The translations under genes and the position numbers were made by a program. From Eutreptiella sp. 'Long Island Sound 2002' (Eukaryota > Euglenozoa > Euglenophyceae > Eutreptiales > Eutreptiaceae), in the NCBI GenBank assembly GCA_964036045.1, contig OZ038381.1, positions 100,817,367 to 100,881,366 on the forward strand: DNA of 64,000 nucleotides. Direction: 5' to 3'. The first letter of the stretch is position 1, and every line of letters starts with the position of its first letter. Below are positions 23,396-36,900 of the stretch, one piece after another. A model generated the notes under the pieces. That model worked only from the letters and a program-made list of their open reading frames with translations. It was not told where the DNA came from and did not search any database.

Positions 23396-26069
23396 GTGCG
23401 CCAACAGGCCACGACCAGGGCGCGCTGCCCTATCCGGCACCCAACCTCCCGCCCCAGCGTGCGCCAACAGGCCACGACCAGGGCGCGCTGCCCTGTCCGG
23501 CACCCAACCTCCCGCCCCGGCGTGCGCCAACAGGCCACGACCAGGGCGCGCTGCCCAGACCAGCTCCCATCCTCCTTCCCCGGCGTGCGCCCACTGGCCA
23601 CGACCAGGGCGTGCTGCCCAGTCCGGCAGCCCGCCTCCCGCCCCGGCGTGCGCCAACAGGCCACAACCAAGGCGCGCTGCCCTGTCCAACGCGGAACCTC
23701 CCGCCTCGGCGTGCGCCAACAGGCCGCGACCAGGGCGCGCTACTCAGACCAGGGCCCATCCTCCCGCCCCGGCGTGCGCCAACCGGCCACGATCAAGGCG
23801 CGCTGCCTTGTCCGGCAGCCCACCTCCCGCCACACCGTGCGCCAACAGGCCACGACCAGGGCGCGCTGCCCTGTGCGGCGCCCAACCTCCCGCCCCAGCG
23901 TGCGCCAACAGGCTACGACCAGGGCGCGCTGCGCTGTCCGGCGGCCCACCTCCCGCCCCGGCGTGCGCCAACAGGCCACGACCAGGGCGCGCTGCCCTAT
24001 CCAGCGGCCCACCTCCCGCCCCGGCGTGCGCCAACAGGCCACCACCAGGGCGCGCTGCCCTGTCCGGTGGCCCACCTCCCGCCCCGGCGTGCGCCAACAG
24101 GCCACGACCAGGGCGCGCTGCCCTGTCTGGCACCCAACCTCCCGCCCCGGCGTGCGCCAATAGGCCACGACCAGGGCGCGCTGCCCTATCCAGCGCCCAA
24201 CCTCCCGCCCCGGAGTGCGCCAACAGGCCACAACCAGGGCGCTGCCCAGACCGGCTCCCATCCTCCTGCCCCGGCGTGCGCCCACAGGCCACGACCAGGG
24301 CGCGCTGCCTAGACCAGCTCCCATCCTCCTGTCCCGGCGTGCGCCCACAGGCCACGACCAGGGCGTGCTGCCCAGCCCGGTAGCCCGCCTCCCGCCGCGG
24401 CGTGCGCCAACAGGCCACGACCAGGGCGCGCTGCCCAGACCAGGGCCCATCCTCCCGCCCCGGCGTGCGCCAACAGACCACGACCAGGGCGCGCTGCCCT
24501 GTCCAGCGGCCCACCTCCTGCCCCGGTGTGCGCCAACGGGCCACGACCAGGGCGCGCTGCCCAGACCAGCGCCCAACCTCCCGCCCCGGCGTGCGCCAAC
24601 AGGCCACGACCAGGGCGCGTTGCCCTGTCCGGCGGCCCACCTCCCGCCCCGGCGTGCGCCTACAGGCCACGACCAGGGCGCACTGCCCTGTCCAGCGCCC
24701 AACCTCCCGCCCCGGCGTGCGCCAACAGGCCGCGACCAGGGCGTGCTGCCCAGTCCGGCAGCCCGCCTCCCGCCCCAGCGTGCGCCAACAGGCCACGACC
24801 AGGGCGCGCTGCCCTGTCCAGCGCCCAACCTCCCGCCCCGGCGAGCGCCAACAGGCCACGACCGGGGCGCGCTGCCCAGACCAGGGCCCATCCTCCTGCC
24901 CCGGCGTGCGCCAACAGGCCACAACCAGGGCGCGCTGCCCAGACCAGGGCCCATCCTCCTGCCCCGGCGTGCGCCAACAGGCCACGTCCAGGGCGCGCTG
25001 CACTGTCCGGCGGCCCACCTCCCGCCCCGGCGTGCGCCAACAGACCACGACCAGGGTGTGCTGCCCTGTCCAGCGCCCCACCTCCGGCCCCAACGTGCGC
25101 CAACAGGCCACGAACAGGGCGCGCTGCCCTGTGCGGCGCCCAACCTCCCGCCCCAGCGTGGGCCAACAAGCCACGACCGGGGCGCGCTGCCCTGTCCAGC
25201 GCCCATCCTCCCGCCCTAGCGTGCGCCAACGGGCCACGACCAGGGCGCGCTGCCCAGAACAGCAGCCCGCCTCCCGCCCCGGCGTGCGCCAACAGGCTAC
25301 GACCAGGGCGCGCTGCCCTGTCCGGCGACCCACCTCCCGCCCCGGCGTGCGCCAACAGGCCACGACCAAAGCGCGCTGCCCTGTCCAGCGCCCAACCTCC
25401 CGCCCCGGCGAGCGCCAACAGGCCACGACCGGGGCGTGCTGCCCAGACCAGGGCCCATCCTCCTGCCGCGGCATGCGCCAACAGGCCACCACCACGGCGC
25501 GCTGCCCAGACCAGGGCCCATCCTCCTGCCCCGGCGTGCCCCAAAAAACCACGTCCAGGGCGCGCTGCCCTGTCCGGCGGCCCACCTCCCGCTCCGGCGT
25601 GCGCCAACAGACCACGACCAGGGTGTGCTACCCTGTCCAACGCCCCACCTCCCGCCCCAATGTGCGCCAATAGGCCACGAATTGGGCGCGCTGCCCTGTG
25701 CGGCGCCCAACCTCCCGCCCCAGCGTGCGCCAACAAGCCACGACCAAGGCGCGCTACCCTGTCCAGCGCCCATCCTCCCGCCCTAGCGTGCGCCAACGGG
25801 CCACGACCAGGGCGCGCTGCCCAGACCAGCAGCCCGCCTCCCGCCCCGGCGTGCGCCAACAGGCTACGACCAGGGCGCGCTGCCCTGTCCGGCGGCCCAC
25901 CTCCTGCCCCGGCGCGCGCCAACAGGCCACGGCCAGGGCGCGCTGCCCTGTCCGGCGGCCCACCTCCCGCCCCAGCGTGCGCCAACAGGCCACGACCAGG
26001 GCGCGCTGCCCTGTCCGGCACCCAACCTCGCGCCCCGGCGTGCGCCAATAGGCCACGACCAGGGTGCGC

Positions 26070-26640
26070 TGCCCTATCCAGCGCCCAACCTCCCGCCCCG
26101 GCGTGCGCCAACAGGCCACGACCAGGGCGCGCTGCCCAGACGAGCTCCCATCCTCCTGCCCCGGCGTGCGCCAACAGGCCACGACCAGGGCGTGCTGCCC
26201 AGCCCGGCAGCCCGCCTCCCGCCCTGGCGTGCGCCAACAGGCCACGACCAGGGCGCGCTGCCCTGTCCAGCGTCGAACCTCCCGCCCCGGCGTGCGCCAA
26301 CACGCCGCGACCAGGGCGCGCTGCCCAGACCAGGACCCATCCTCCCGCGCCGGCGTGCGCCAACAGGCCACGATCAGGGCGCGCTGCCGTGTCCGGCGGC
26401 CCACCTCCCGCCCCGGCGTGCGCCAACAGACCTCGACCAGGGCGCGCTGCCCTGTCCAGCGCCCCACCTTCCGCCCCACCGTGCGCCAACAGGCCACGAC
26501 CAGGGCCTGCTGCCCTGTGCGGCGCCAAACCTCCCGCCCTAGCGTGCGCCAACAGGCCACGACCAGGGCGCGCTGCCCTGTCTAGCGCCCAACTTCCCGC
26601 CCCAGCGTGCGCCAACGGGCCACGACCAAGGCGCGGTGCC
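26070..26640 (+). repeat. First of three copies of a distinctive 0.5-kb satellite segment
   Basis: A run of unusual monomers (including GCCCAGACGAGCTCCCATCC and CAACACGCCGCGACC) is repeated near 33420-33990 (offset 7349) and near 40213-40780 (a further 6793). The neighbouring monomer with an A-run, GTGCCCCAAAAAACC near 25537, is likewise shared with 32885, where it has one A fewer. Both show a long-range segmental duplication inside the array. Confidence 0.7.
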
Positions 26641-27837
26641 TAGTCCAGCGCCCGTCCTCCCGCCCCGGCGCGCGCCCACAGGCCACAACTAGGGCCCGCT
26701 GCCCAGTCCGGCAGCCCGCCTCCCGCCCCGGCGTGCGCCAACAGGCCACGACCAGGGCACGCTGCCCAGAACAGCGCCCATCCTCCCGCCCCAGCGTGCG
26801 CCAACAGGCCGCGACCAGGGCGTGCTGCCCAGTCCGGCAGCCCGCCTCCCGCCCCAGCGTGCGCCAACAGGCCACGACCAGGGCGCGCTGCCCTGTCCAG
26901 CGCCCAACCTCCCGCCCCGGCGAGCGCCAACAGGCCACGACCGGGGCGCGCTGCCCAGACCAGGGCCCATCCTCCTGCCCCGGCGTGCGCCAACAGGCCA
27001 CGACCAGGGCGCGCTGCCCAGACCAGGGCCCATCCTCTTGCCCCGGCGTGCGCCAACAGGCCACATCCAGGGCGCGCTGCACTGTCCGGCGGCCCACCTC
27101 CCGCCCCGGCGTGCGCCAACAGACCACGACCAGGGTGTGCTACCCTGTCCAGCGGCCCACCTCCCGCCCCAACGTGCGCCAACAGGCCACGAACAGGGCG
27201 CGCTGCCCTGTGCGGCGCCCAACCTCCCGCCCCAGCGTGCGCCAACAAGCCACGACCGGGGCGCGCTGCCCTGTCCAGCGCCCATCCTCCCGCCCTAGCG
27301 TGCGCCAACGGGCCACGACCAGGGCGCGCTGCCCAGACCAGCAGCCCGCCTCCCGCCCCGGCGTGCGCCAACAGGCTACGACCAGGGCGCGCTGCCCTGT
27401 CCGGCGACCCACCTCCCGCCCCGGCGTGCGCCAACAGGCCACAACCAGGGCGCGCTGCCCTGTCCAGCGCCCAACCTCCCGCCCCGGCGAGCGCCAACAG
27501 GCCACGACCGGGGCGTGCTGCCCAGACCAGGGCCCATCCTCCTGCCGCGGCGTGCGCCAACAGGCCACCACCACGGCGCGCTGCCCAGACCAGGGCCCAT
27601 CCTCCTGCCGCGGCGTGCGCCAACAGGCCACGTCCAGGGCGCGCTGCCCTGTCCGGCGGCCCACCTCCCGCCCCGGCGTGCGCCAACAGACCACGACCAG
27701 GGTGTGCTACCCTGTCCAACGCCCCACCTCCCGCCCCAATGTGCGCCAACAGGCCACGAATTGGGCGCGCTGCCCTGTGCGGCGCCCAACCTCCCGCCCC
27801 AGCGTGCGCCAACAAGCCACGACCAAGGCGCGCTGCC

Positions 27838-27847
27838 CTGTCCATCC
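27838..27847 (+). repeat. 7-bp-deleted monomer marking a higher-order repeat copy (also at 29091 and 30407)
   Basis: The normal junction CTGTCCAGCGCCCATCC is shortened by 7 bp to CTGTCCATCC here and at 29091 and 30407. The intervals of 1253 and 1316 bp equal 20 and 21 monomers minus 7 bp. The same deletion in three places shows that these blocks descend from one mutated ancestor. The deletion also breaks the reading frame. Confidence 0.85.
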
Positions 27848-30800
27848 TCCCGCCCTAGCGTGCGCCAACGGGCCACGACCAGGGCGCGCTGCCCAGACCA
27901 GCAGCCCGCCTCCCGCCCCGGCGTGCGCCAACAGGCTACGACCAGGGCGCGCTGCCCTGTCCGGCGGCCCACCTCCTGCCCCGGCGTGCGCCAACAGGCC
28001 ACGGCCAGGGCGCGCTGCCCTGTCCGGCGGCCCACCTCTCGCCCCAGCGTGCGCCAAGAGGCCACGACCAGGGCACGCTGCCCAGCCCAGCGCCCATCCT
28101 CCCGCCCCAGCGTGCGCCAACAGGCCGCGACCAGGGCGTGCTGCCCAGTCCGGCAGCCCGCCTCCCGCCCCAGCGTGCGCCAACAGGCCACGACCAGGGC
28201 GCGCTGCCCTGTCCAGCGCCCAACCTCCCGCCCCGGCGAGCGCCAACAGGCCACGACCGGGGCGCGCTGCCCAGACCAGGGCCCATCCTCCTGCCCCGGC
28301 GTGCGCCAACAGGCCACGACCAGGGCGCGCTGCCCAGACCAGGGCCCATCCTCTTGCCCCGGCGTGCGCCAACAGGCCACATCCAGGGCGCGCTGCACTG
28401 TCCGGCGGCCCACCTCCCGCCCCGGCGTGCGCCAACAGACCACGACCAGGGTGTGCTACCCTGTCCAGCGCCCCACCTCCGGCCCCAACGTGCGCCAACA
28501 GGCCACGAACAGGGCGCGCTGCCCTGTGCGGCGCCCAACCTCCCGCCCCAGCGTGCGCCAACAAGCCACGACCGGGGCGCGCTGCCCTGTCCAGCGCCCA
28601 TCCTCCCGCCCTAGCGTGCGCCAACGGGCCACGACCAGGGCGCGCTGCCCTGTCCGGCGACCCACCTCCCGCCCCGGCGTGCGCCAACAGGCCACGACCA
28701 GGGCGCGCTGCCCTGTCCAGCGCCCAACCTCCCGCCCCGGCGAGCGCCAACAGGCCACGACCGGGGCGTGCTGCCCAGACCAGGGCCCATCCTCCTGCCG
28801 CGGCGTGCGCCAACAGGCCACCACCACGGCGCGCTGCCCAGACCAGGGCCCATCCTCCTGCCGCGGCGTGCGCCAACAGGCCACGTCCAGGGCGCGCTGC
28901 CCTGTCCGGCGGCCCACCTCCCGCCCCGGCGTGCGCCAACAGACCACGACCAGGGTGTGCTACCCTGTCCAACGCCCCACCTCCCGCCCCAATGTGCGCC
29001 AACAGGCCACGAATGGGGCGCGCTGCCCTGTGCGGCGCCCAACCTCCCGCCCCAGCGTGCGCCAACAAGCCACGACCAAGGCGCGCTGCCCTGTCCATCC
29101 TCCCGCCCTAGCGTGCGCCAACGGGCCACGACCAGGGCGCGCTACCCAGACCAGCAGCCCGCCTCCCGCCCCGGCGTGCGCCAACAGGCTACGACCAGGG
29201 CGCGCTGCCCTGTCCGGCGGCCCACCTCCTGCCCCGGCGTGCGCCAACGGGCCACGGCCAGGGCGCGCTGCCCTGTCCGGCGGCCCACCTCTCGCCCCAG
29301 CGTGCGCTAAGAGGCCACGACCAGGGCACGCTGCCCAGCCCAGCGCCCATCCTCCCGCCCCAGCGTGCGCCAACAGGCCGCGACCAGGGCGTGCTGCCCA
29401 GTCCGGCAGCCCGCCTCCCGCCCCAGCGTGCGCCAACAGGCCACGACCAGGGCGCGCTGCCCTGTCCAGCGCCCAACCTCCCGCCCCGGCGAGCGCCAAC
29501 AGGCCACGACCGGGGCGCGCTGCCCAGACCAGGGCCCATCCTCCTGCCCCGGCGTGCGCCAACAGGCCACGACCAGGGCGCGCTGCCCAGACCAGGGCCC
29601 ATCCTCTTGCCCCGGCGTGCGCCAACAGGCCACATCCAGGGCGCGCTGCACTGTCCGGCGGCCCACCTCCCGCCCCGGCGTGCGCCAACAGACCACGACC
29701 AGGGTGTGCTACCCTGTCCAGCGCCCCACCTCCGGCCCCAACGTGCGCCAACAGGCCACGAACAGGGCGCGCTGCCCTGTGCGGCGCCCAACCTCCCGCC
29801 CCAGCGTGCGCCAACAAGCCACGACCGGGGCGCGCTGCCCTGTCCAGCGCCCATCCTCCCGCCCTAGCGTGCGCCAACGGGCCACGACCAGGGCGCGCTG
29901 CCCAGACCAGCAGCCCGCCTCCCGCCCCGGCGTGCGCCAACAGGCTACGACCAGGGCGCGCTGCCCTGTCCGGCGACCCACCTCCCGCCCCGGCGTGCGC
30001 CAACAGGCCACGACCAGGGCGCGCTGCCCTGTCCAGCGCCCAACCTCCCGCCCCGGCGAGCGCCAACAGGCCACGACCGGGGCGTGCTGCCCAGACCAGG
30101 GCCCATCCTCCTGCCGCGGCGTGCGCCAACAGGCCACCACCACGGCGCGCTGCCCAGACCAGGGCCCATCCTCCTGCCGCGGCGTGCGCCAACAGGCCAC
30201 GTCCAGGGCGCGCTGCCCTGTCCGGCGGCCCACCTCCCGCCCCGGCGTGCGCCAACAGACCACGACCAGGGTGTGCTACCCTGTCCAACGCCCCACCTCC
30301 CGCCCCAATGTGCGCCAACAGGCCACGAATTGGGCGCGCTGCCCTGTGCGGCGCCCAACCTCCCGCCCCAGCGTGCGCCAACAAGCCACCACCAAGGCGC
30401 GCTGCCCTGTCCATCCTCCCGCCCTAGCGTGCGCCAACGGGCCACGACCAGGGCGCGCTGCCCAGACCAGCAGCCCGCCTCCCGCCCCGGCGTGCGCCAA
30501 CAGGCTACGACCAGGGCGCGCTGCCCTGTCCGGCGGCCCACCTCCTGCCCCGGCGTGCGCCAACAGGCCACGGCCAGGGCGCGCTGCCCTGTCCGGCGGC
30601 CCACCTCTCGCCCCAGCGTGCGCCAAGAGGCCACGACCAGGGCACGCTGCCCAGCCCAGCGCCCATCCTCCCGCCCCAGCGTGCGCCAACAGGCCGCGAC
30701 CAGGGCGTGCTGCCCAGTCCGGCAGCCCGCCTCCCGCCCCAGCGTGCGCCAACAGGCCACGACCAGGGCGCGCTGCCCTGTCCAGCGCCCAACCTCCCGC

Positions 30801-33419
30801 CCCGGCGAGCGCCAGGAGGCCACGACCGGGGCGCGCTGCCCAGACCAGGGCCCATCCTCCTGCCCCGGCGTGCGCCAACAGGCCACGACCAGGGCGCGCT
30901 GCCCAGACCAGGGCCCATCCTCCTGCCCCGGCGTGCGCCAACAGGCCACGTTCAGGGCGCGCTGCACTGTCCGGCGGCCCACCTCCCGCCCCGGCGTGCG
31001 CCAACAGACCACGACCAGGGTGTGCTGCCCTGTCCAGCGTCCCACCTCCGGCCCCAACGTGCGCCAACAGGCCACGAACAGGGCGCGCTGCCCTGTGCGG
31101 CGCCCAACCTCCCGCCCTAGCGTGCGCCAACAAGCCACGACCGGGGCGCGCTGCCCTGTCAAGCGCCCATCCTCCCGCCCTAGCGTGCGCCAACGGGCCA
31201 CGACCAGGGCGCGCTGCCCAGACCAGCAGCCCGCCTCCCGCCCCGGCGTGCGCCAACAGGCTACGACCAGGGCGCGCTGCCCTGTGCGGCGACCCACCTC
31301 CCGCCCCGGCGTGCGCCAACAGGCCACGACCAGGGCGCGCTGCCCTGTCCAGCGCGCAACCTCCCGCCCCGGGGAGCGCCAACAGGCCACGACCGGGCCG
31401 TGCTGCCCAGACCAGGGCCCATCCTCCTGCCGCGGCGTGCGCCAACAGGCCACCACCACGGCGCGCCGCCCAGACCAGGGCCCATCCTCCTGCCCCGGCG
31501 TGCGCCAACAGGCCACGTCCAGGGCGCGCTGCCCTGTCCGGCGGCCCACCTTCCGCCCCGGCGTGCGCCAACAGACCACGACCAGGGTGTGCTACCCTGT
31601 CCAACGCCCCACCTCCCGCCCCAATGTGCGCCAACAGGCCACGAATTGGGCGCGCTGCCCTGTGCGGCGCCCAACCTCCCGCCCCAGCGTGCGCCAACAA
31701 GCCACGACCAAGGCGCGCTGCCCTGTCCAACGCCCCACCTCCGGCCCCAACGTGCGCCAACAGGCCACGAACAGGGCGCGCTGCCCTGTGCGGCGCCCAA
31801 CCTCCCGCCCTAGCGTGCGCCAACAAGCCACGACCGGGGCGCGCTGCCCTGTCCAGCGCCCATCCTCCCGCCCTAGCGTGCGCCAACGGGCCACGACCAG
31901 GGCGCGCTGCCCAGAATAGCAGCCCGCCTCCCGCCCCGGCGTGCGCCAACAGGCTACGACCAGGGCGCGCTGCCCTGTCCGGCGACCCACCTCCCGCCCC
32001 GGCGTGCGCCAACAGGCCACGACCAGGGCGCGCTGCCCTGTCCAGCGCCCAACCTCCCGCCCCGGCGAGCGCCAACAGGCCACGACCGGGGCGTGCTGCC
32101 CAGACCAGGGCCCATCCTCCTGCCGCGGCGTGCACCATTAGGCCACCACCACGGCGCGCCGCCCAGACCAGGGCCCATCCTCCTGCCCCGGCGTGCGCCA
32201 ACAGGCCACGTCCAGGGCGCGCTGCCCTGTCCGGCGGCCCACCTCCCGCCCCGGCGTGCGCCAACAGACCACGACCAGGGTGTGCTACCCTGTCCAACGC
32301 CCCACCTCCCGCCCCAATGTGCGCCAACAGGCCACGAATTGGGCGCGCTGCCCTGTGCGGCGCCCAACCTCCCGCCCCAGCGTGCGCCAACAAGCCACGA
32401 CCAAGGCGCGCTGCCCTGTCCAGCGCCCCACCTCCGGCCCCAACGTGCGCCAACAGGCCACGAACAGGGCGCGCTGCCCTGTGCGGCGCCCAACCTCCCG
32501 CCCTAGCGTGCGCCAACAAGCCACGACCGGGGCGCGCTGCCCTGTCCAGCGCCCATCCTCCCGCCCTAGCGTGCGCCAACGGGCCACGACCAGGGCGCGC
32601 TGCCCAGACCAGCAGCCCACCTCCCGCCCCGGCGTGCGCCAACAGGCTACGACCAGGGCGCGCTGCCCTGTCCGGCGACCCACCTCCCGCCCCGGCGTGC
32701 GCCAACAGGCCACGACCAGGGCGCGCTGCCCTGTCCAGCGCCCAACCTCCCGCCCCGGCGAGCGCCAACAGGCCACGACCGGGGCGTGCTGCCCAGACCA
32801 GGGCCCATCCTCCTGCCGCGGCGTGCGCCAACAGGCCACCACCACGGCGCGCTGCCCAGACCAGGGCCCATCCTCCTGCCCCGGCGTGCCCCAAAAACCA
32901 CGTCCAGGGCGCGCTGCCCTGTCCGGCGGCCCACCTCCCGCTCCGGCGTGCGCCAACAGACCACGACCAGGGTGTGCTACCCTGTCCAACGCCCCACCTC
33001 CCGCCCCAATGTGCGCCAACAGGCCACGAATTGGGCGCGCTGCCCTGTGCGGCGCCCAACCTCCCGCCCCAGCGTGCGCCAACAAGCCACGACCAAGGCG
33101 CGCTGCCCTGTCCAGCGCCCATCCTCCCGCCCTAGCGTGCGCCAACGGGCCACGACCAGGGCGCGCTGCCCAGACCAGCAGCCCGCCTCCCGCCCCGGCG
33201 TGCGCCAACAGGCTACGACCAGGGCGCGCTGCCCTGTCCGGCGGCCCACCTCATGCCCCGGCGTGCGCCAACAGGCCACGGCCTGGGCGCGCTGCCCTGT
33301 CCGGCGGCCCACCTCCCGCCCTAGCGTGCGCCAACAGGCCACGACCAGGGCGCGCTGCCCTGTCCGGCACCCAACCTCCCGCCCCGGCGTGCGCCAATAG
33401 GCCACGACCAGGGTGCGCT

Positions 33420-33990
33420 GCCCTATCCAGCGCCCAACCTCCCGCCCCGGCGTGCGCCAACAGGCCACGACCAGGGCGCGCTGCCCAGACGAGCTCCCAT
33501 CCTCGTGCCCCGGCGTGCGCCAACAGGCCACGACCAGGGCGTGCTGCCCAGCCCGGCAGCCCGCCTCCCGCCCTGGCGTGCGCCAACAGGCCACGACCAG
33601 GGCGCGCTGCCCTGTCCAGCGCCGAACCTCCCGCCCCGGCGTGCGCCAACACGCCGCGACCAGGGCGCGCTGCCCAGACCAGGACCCATCCTCCCGCGCC
33701 GGCGTGCGCCAACAGGCCACGATCAGGGCGCGCTGCCGTGTCCGGCGGCCCACCTCCCGCCCCGGCGTGCGCCAACAGACCTCGACCAGGGCGCGCTGCC
33801 CTGTCCAGCGCCCCACCTTCCGCCCCACCGTGCGCCAACAGGCCACGACCAGGGCCTGCTGCCCTGTGCGGCGCCAAACCTCCCGCCTTAGCGTGCGCCA
33901 ACAGGCCACGACCAGGGCGCGCTGCCCTGTCTAGCGCCCAACTTCCCGCCCCAGCGTGCGCCAACGGGCCACGACCAAGGCGCGGTGCCT
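33420..33990 (+). repeat. Second copy of the distinctive 0.5-kb satellite segment
   Basis: This matches 26070-26640 with an offset of 7349 bp and only scattered substitutions. The surrounding monomers from about 32650 also match those from about 25300. Confidence 0.7.
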
Positions 33991-36900
33991 AGTCCAGCGC
34001 CCGTCCTCCCCCCCTGGCGTGCGCCCACAGGCCACAACCAGGGCGCGCTGCCCAGTCCGGCAGCCCGCCTCCCGCCCCGGCGTGCGCCAACAGGCCACGA
34101 CCAGGGCACGCTGCCCAGCCCAGTGCCCATCCTCCCGCCCCAGCGTGCGCCAACAGGCCGCGACCAGGGCGTGCTGCCCAGTCCGGCAGCCCGCCTCCCG
34201 CCCCAGCGTGCGCCAACAGGCCACGACCAGGGCGCGCTGCCCTGTCCAGCGCCGAACCTCCCGCCCCGGCGAGCGCCAACAGGCCACGACCGGGGCGCGC
34301 TGCCCAGACCAGGGCCCATCCTCCTGCCCCGGCGTGCGCCAACAGGCCACGACCAGGGCGCGCTGCCCAGACCAGGGCCCATCCTCTTGCCCCGGCGTGC
34401 GCCAACAGGCCACATCCAGGGCGCGCTGCACTGTCCGGCGGCCCACCTCCCGCCCCGGCGTGCGCCAACAGACCACGACCAGGGTGTGCTACCCTGTCCA
34501 GCGCCCCACCTCCGGCCCCAACGTGCGCCAACAGGCCACGAACAGGGCGCGCTGCCCTGTGCGGCGCCCAACCTCCCGCCCCAGCGTGCGCCAACAAGCC
34601 ACGACCGGGGCGCGCTGCCCTGTCCAGCGCCCATCCTCCCGCCCTAGCGTGCGCCAACGGGCCACGACCAGGGCGCGCTGCCCAGACCAGCAGCCCGCCT
34701 CCCGCCCCGGCGTGCGCCAACAGGCCACGACCAGGGCGCGCTGCCCTGTCCAGCGCCCAACCTCCCGCCCCGGCGAGCGCCAACAGGCCACGACCGGGGC
34801 GTGCTGCCCAGACCAGGGCCCATCCTCCTGCCGCGGCGTGCGCCAACAGGCCACCACCACGGCGCGCTGCCCAGACCAGGGCCCATCCTCCTGCCGCGGC
34901 GTGCGCCAACAGGCCACGTCCAGGGCGCGCTGCCCTGTCCGGCGGCCCACCTCCCGCCCCGGCGTGCGCCAACAGACCACGACCAGGGTGTGCTACCCTG
35001 TCCAACGCCCCACCTCCCGCCCCAATGTGCGCCAACAGGCCACGAATTGGGCGCGCTGCCCTGTGCGGCGCCCAACCTCCCGCCCCAGCGTGCGCCAACA
35101 AGCCACGACCAAGGCGCGCTGCCCTGTCCAGCGCCCATCCTCCCGCCCTAGCGTGCGCCAACGGGCCACGACCAGGGCGCGCTGCCCAGACCAGCAGCCC
35201 GCCTCCCGCCCCGGCGTGCGCCAACAGGCTACGACCAGGGCGCGCTGCCCTGTCCGGCGGCCCACCTCCTGCCCCGGCGTGCGCCAACAGGCCACGGCCA
35301 GGGCGCGCTGCCCTGTCCGGCGGCCCACCTCCCGCCCCAGCGTGCGCCAACAGGCCGCGACCAGGGCGTGCTGCCCATTCCGGCAGCCCGCCTCCCGCCC
35401 CAGCGTGCGCGAACAGGCCACGACCAGGGCGCGCTGCCCTGCCCAGCGCCCAACCTCCCGCCCCGGCGAGCGCCAACAGGCCACGACCGGGGCGCGCTGC
35501 CCAGACCAGGGCCCATCCTCCTGCCCCGGCGTGCGCCAACAGGCCACGACCAGGGCGCGCTGCCCAGACCAGGGCCCATCCTCCTGCCCCGGCGTGCGCC
35601 AACAGGCCACGTCCAGGGCGCGCTGCACTGTCCGGCGGCCCACCTCCCGCCCCGGCGTGCGCCAACAGACCACGACCAGGGTGTGCTGCCCTGTCCAGCG
35701 CCCCACCTCCGGCCCCAACGTGCGCCAACAGGCCACGAACAGGGCGCGCTGCCCTGTGCGGCGCCCAACCTCCCGCCGTAGCGTGCGCCAACAAGCCACG
35801 ACCGGGGCGCGCTGCCCTGTCCAGCGCCCATCCTCCCGCCCTAGCGTGCGCCAACGGGCCACGACCAGGGCGCGCTGCCCAGACCAGCAGCCCGCCTCTC
35901 GCCCCGGCGTGCGCCAACAGGCTACGACCAGGGCGCGCTGCCCTGTCCGGCGACCCACCTCCCGCCCCGGCGTGCGCCAACAGGCCACGACCAGGGCGTG
36001 CTGCCCAGTCCGGCAGCCCGCCTCCCGCCCCAGCGTGCGCCAACAGGCCACGACCAGGGCGCGCTGCCCCTTCCAGCGCCCAATATCCCGCCCCGGCGAG
36101 CGCCAACAGGCCACGACCGGGGCGCGCTGCCCAGACCAGGGCCCATCCTCCTGCCCCGGCGTGCGCCAACAGGCCACGACCACGGCGCGCTGCCCAGACC
36201 AGGGCCCATCCTCTTGCCCCGGCGTGCGCCAACAGGCCACATCCAGGGCGCGCTGCACTGTCCGGCGGCCCACCTCCCGCCCCGGCGTGCGCCAACAGAC
36301 CACGACCAGGGTGTGCTACCCTGTCCAGCGCCCCACCTCCGGCCCCAACGTGCGCCAACAGGCCACGAACAGGGCGCGCTGCCCTGTGCGGCGCCCAACC
36401 TCCCGCCCCAGCGTGCGCCAACAAGCCACGACCGGGGCGCGCTGCCCTGTCCAGCGCCCATCCTCCCGCCCTAGCGTGCGCCAACGGGCCACGACCAGGG
36501 CGCGCTGCCCAGACCAGCAGCCCGCCTCCCGCCCCGGCGTGCGCCAACAGGCTACGACCAGGGCGCGCTGCCCTGTCCGGCGACCCACCTCCCACCCCGG
36601 CGTGCGCCAACAGGCCACGACCAGGGCGCGCTGCCCTGTCCAGCGCCCAACCTCCCGCCCCGGCGAGCGCCAACAGGCCACGACCGGGGCGTGCTGCCTA
36701 GACCAGGGCCCATCCTCCTGCCGCGGCGTGCGCCAACAGGCCACCACCACGGCGCGCTGCCCAGACCAGGGCCCATCCTCCTGCCGCGGCGTGCGCCAAC
36801 AGGCCACCTCCAGGGCGCGGTGCCTCGTCCGGCGGCCCACCTCCCGCCCCGGCGTGCGCCAACAGACCACGACCAGGGTGTGCTACGCTGTCCAACGCCC

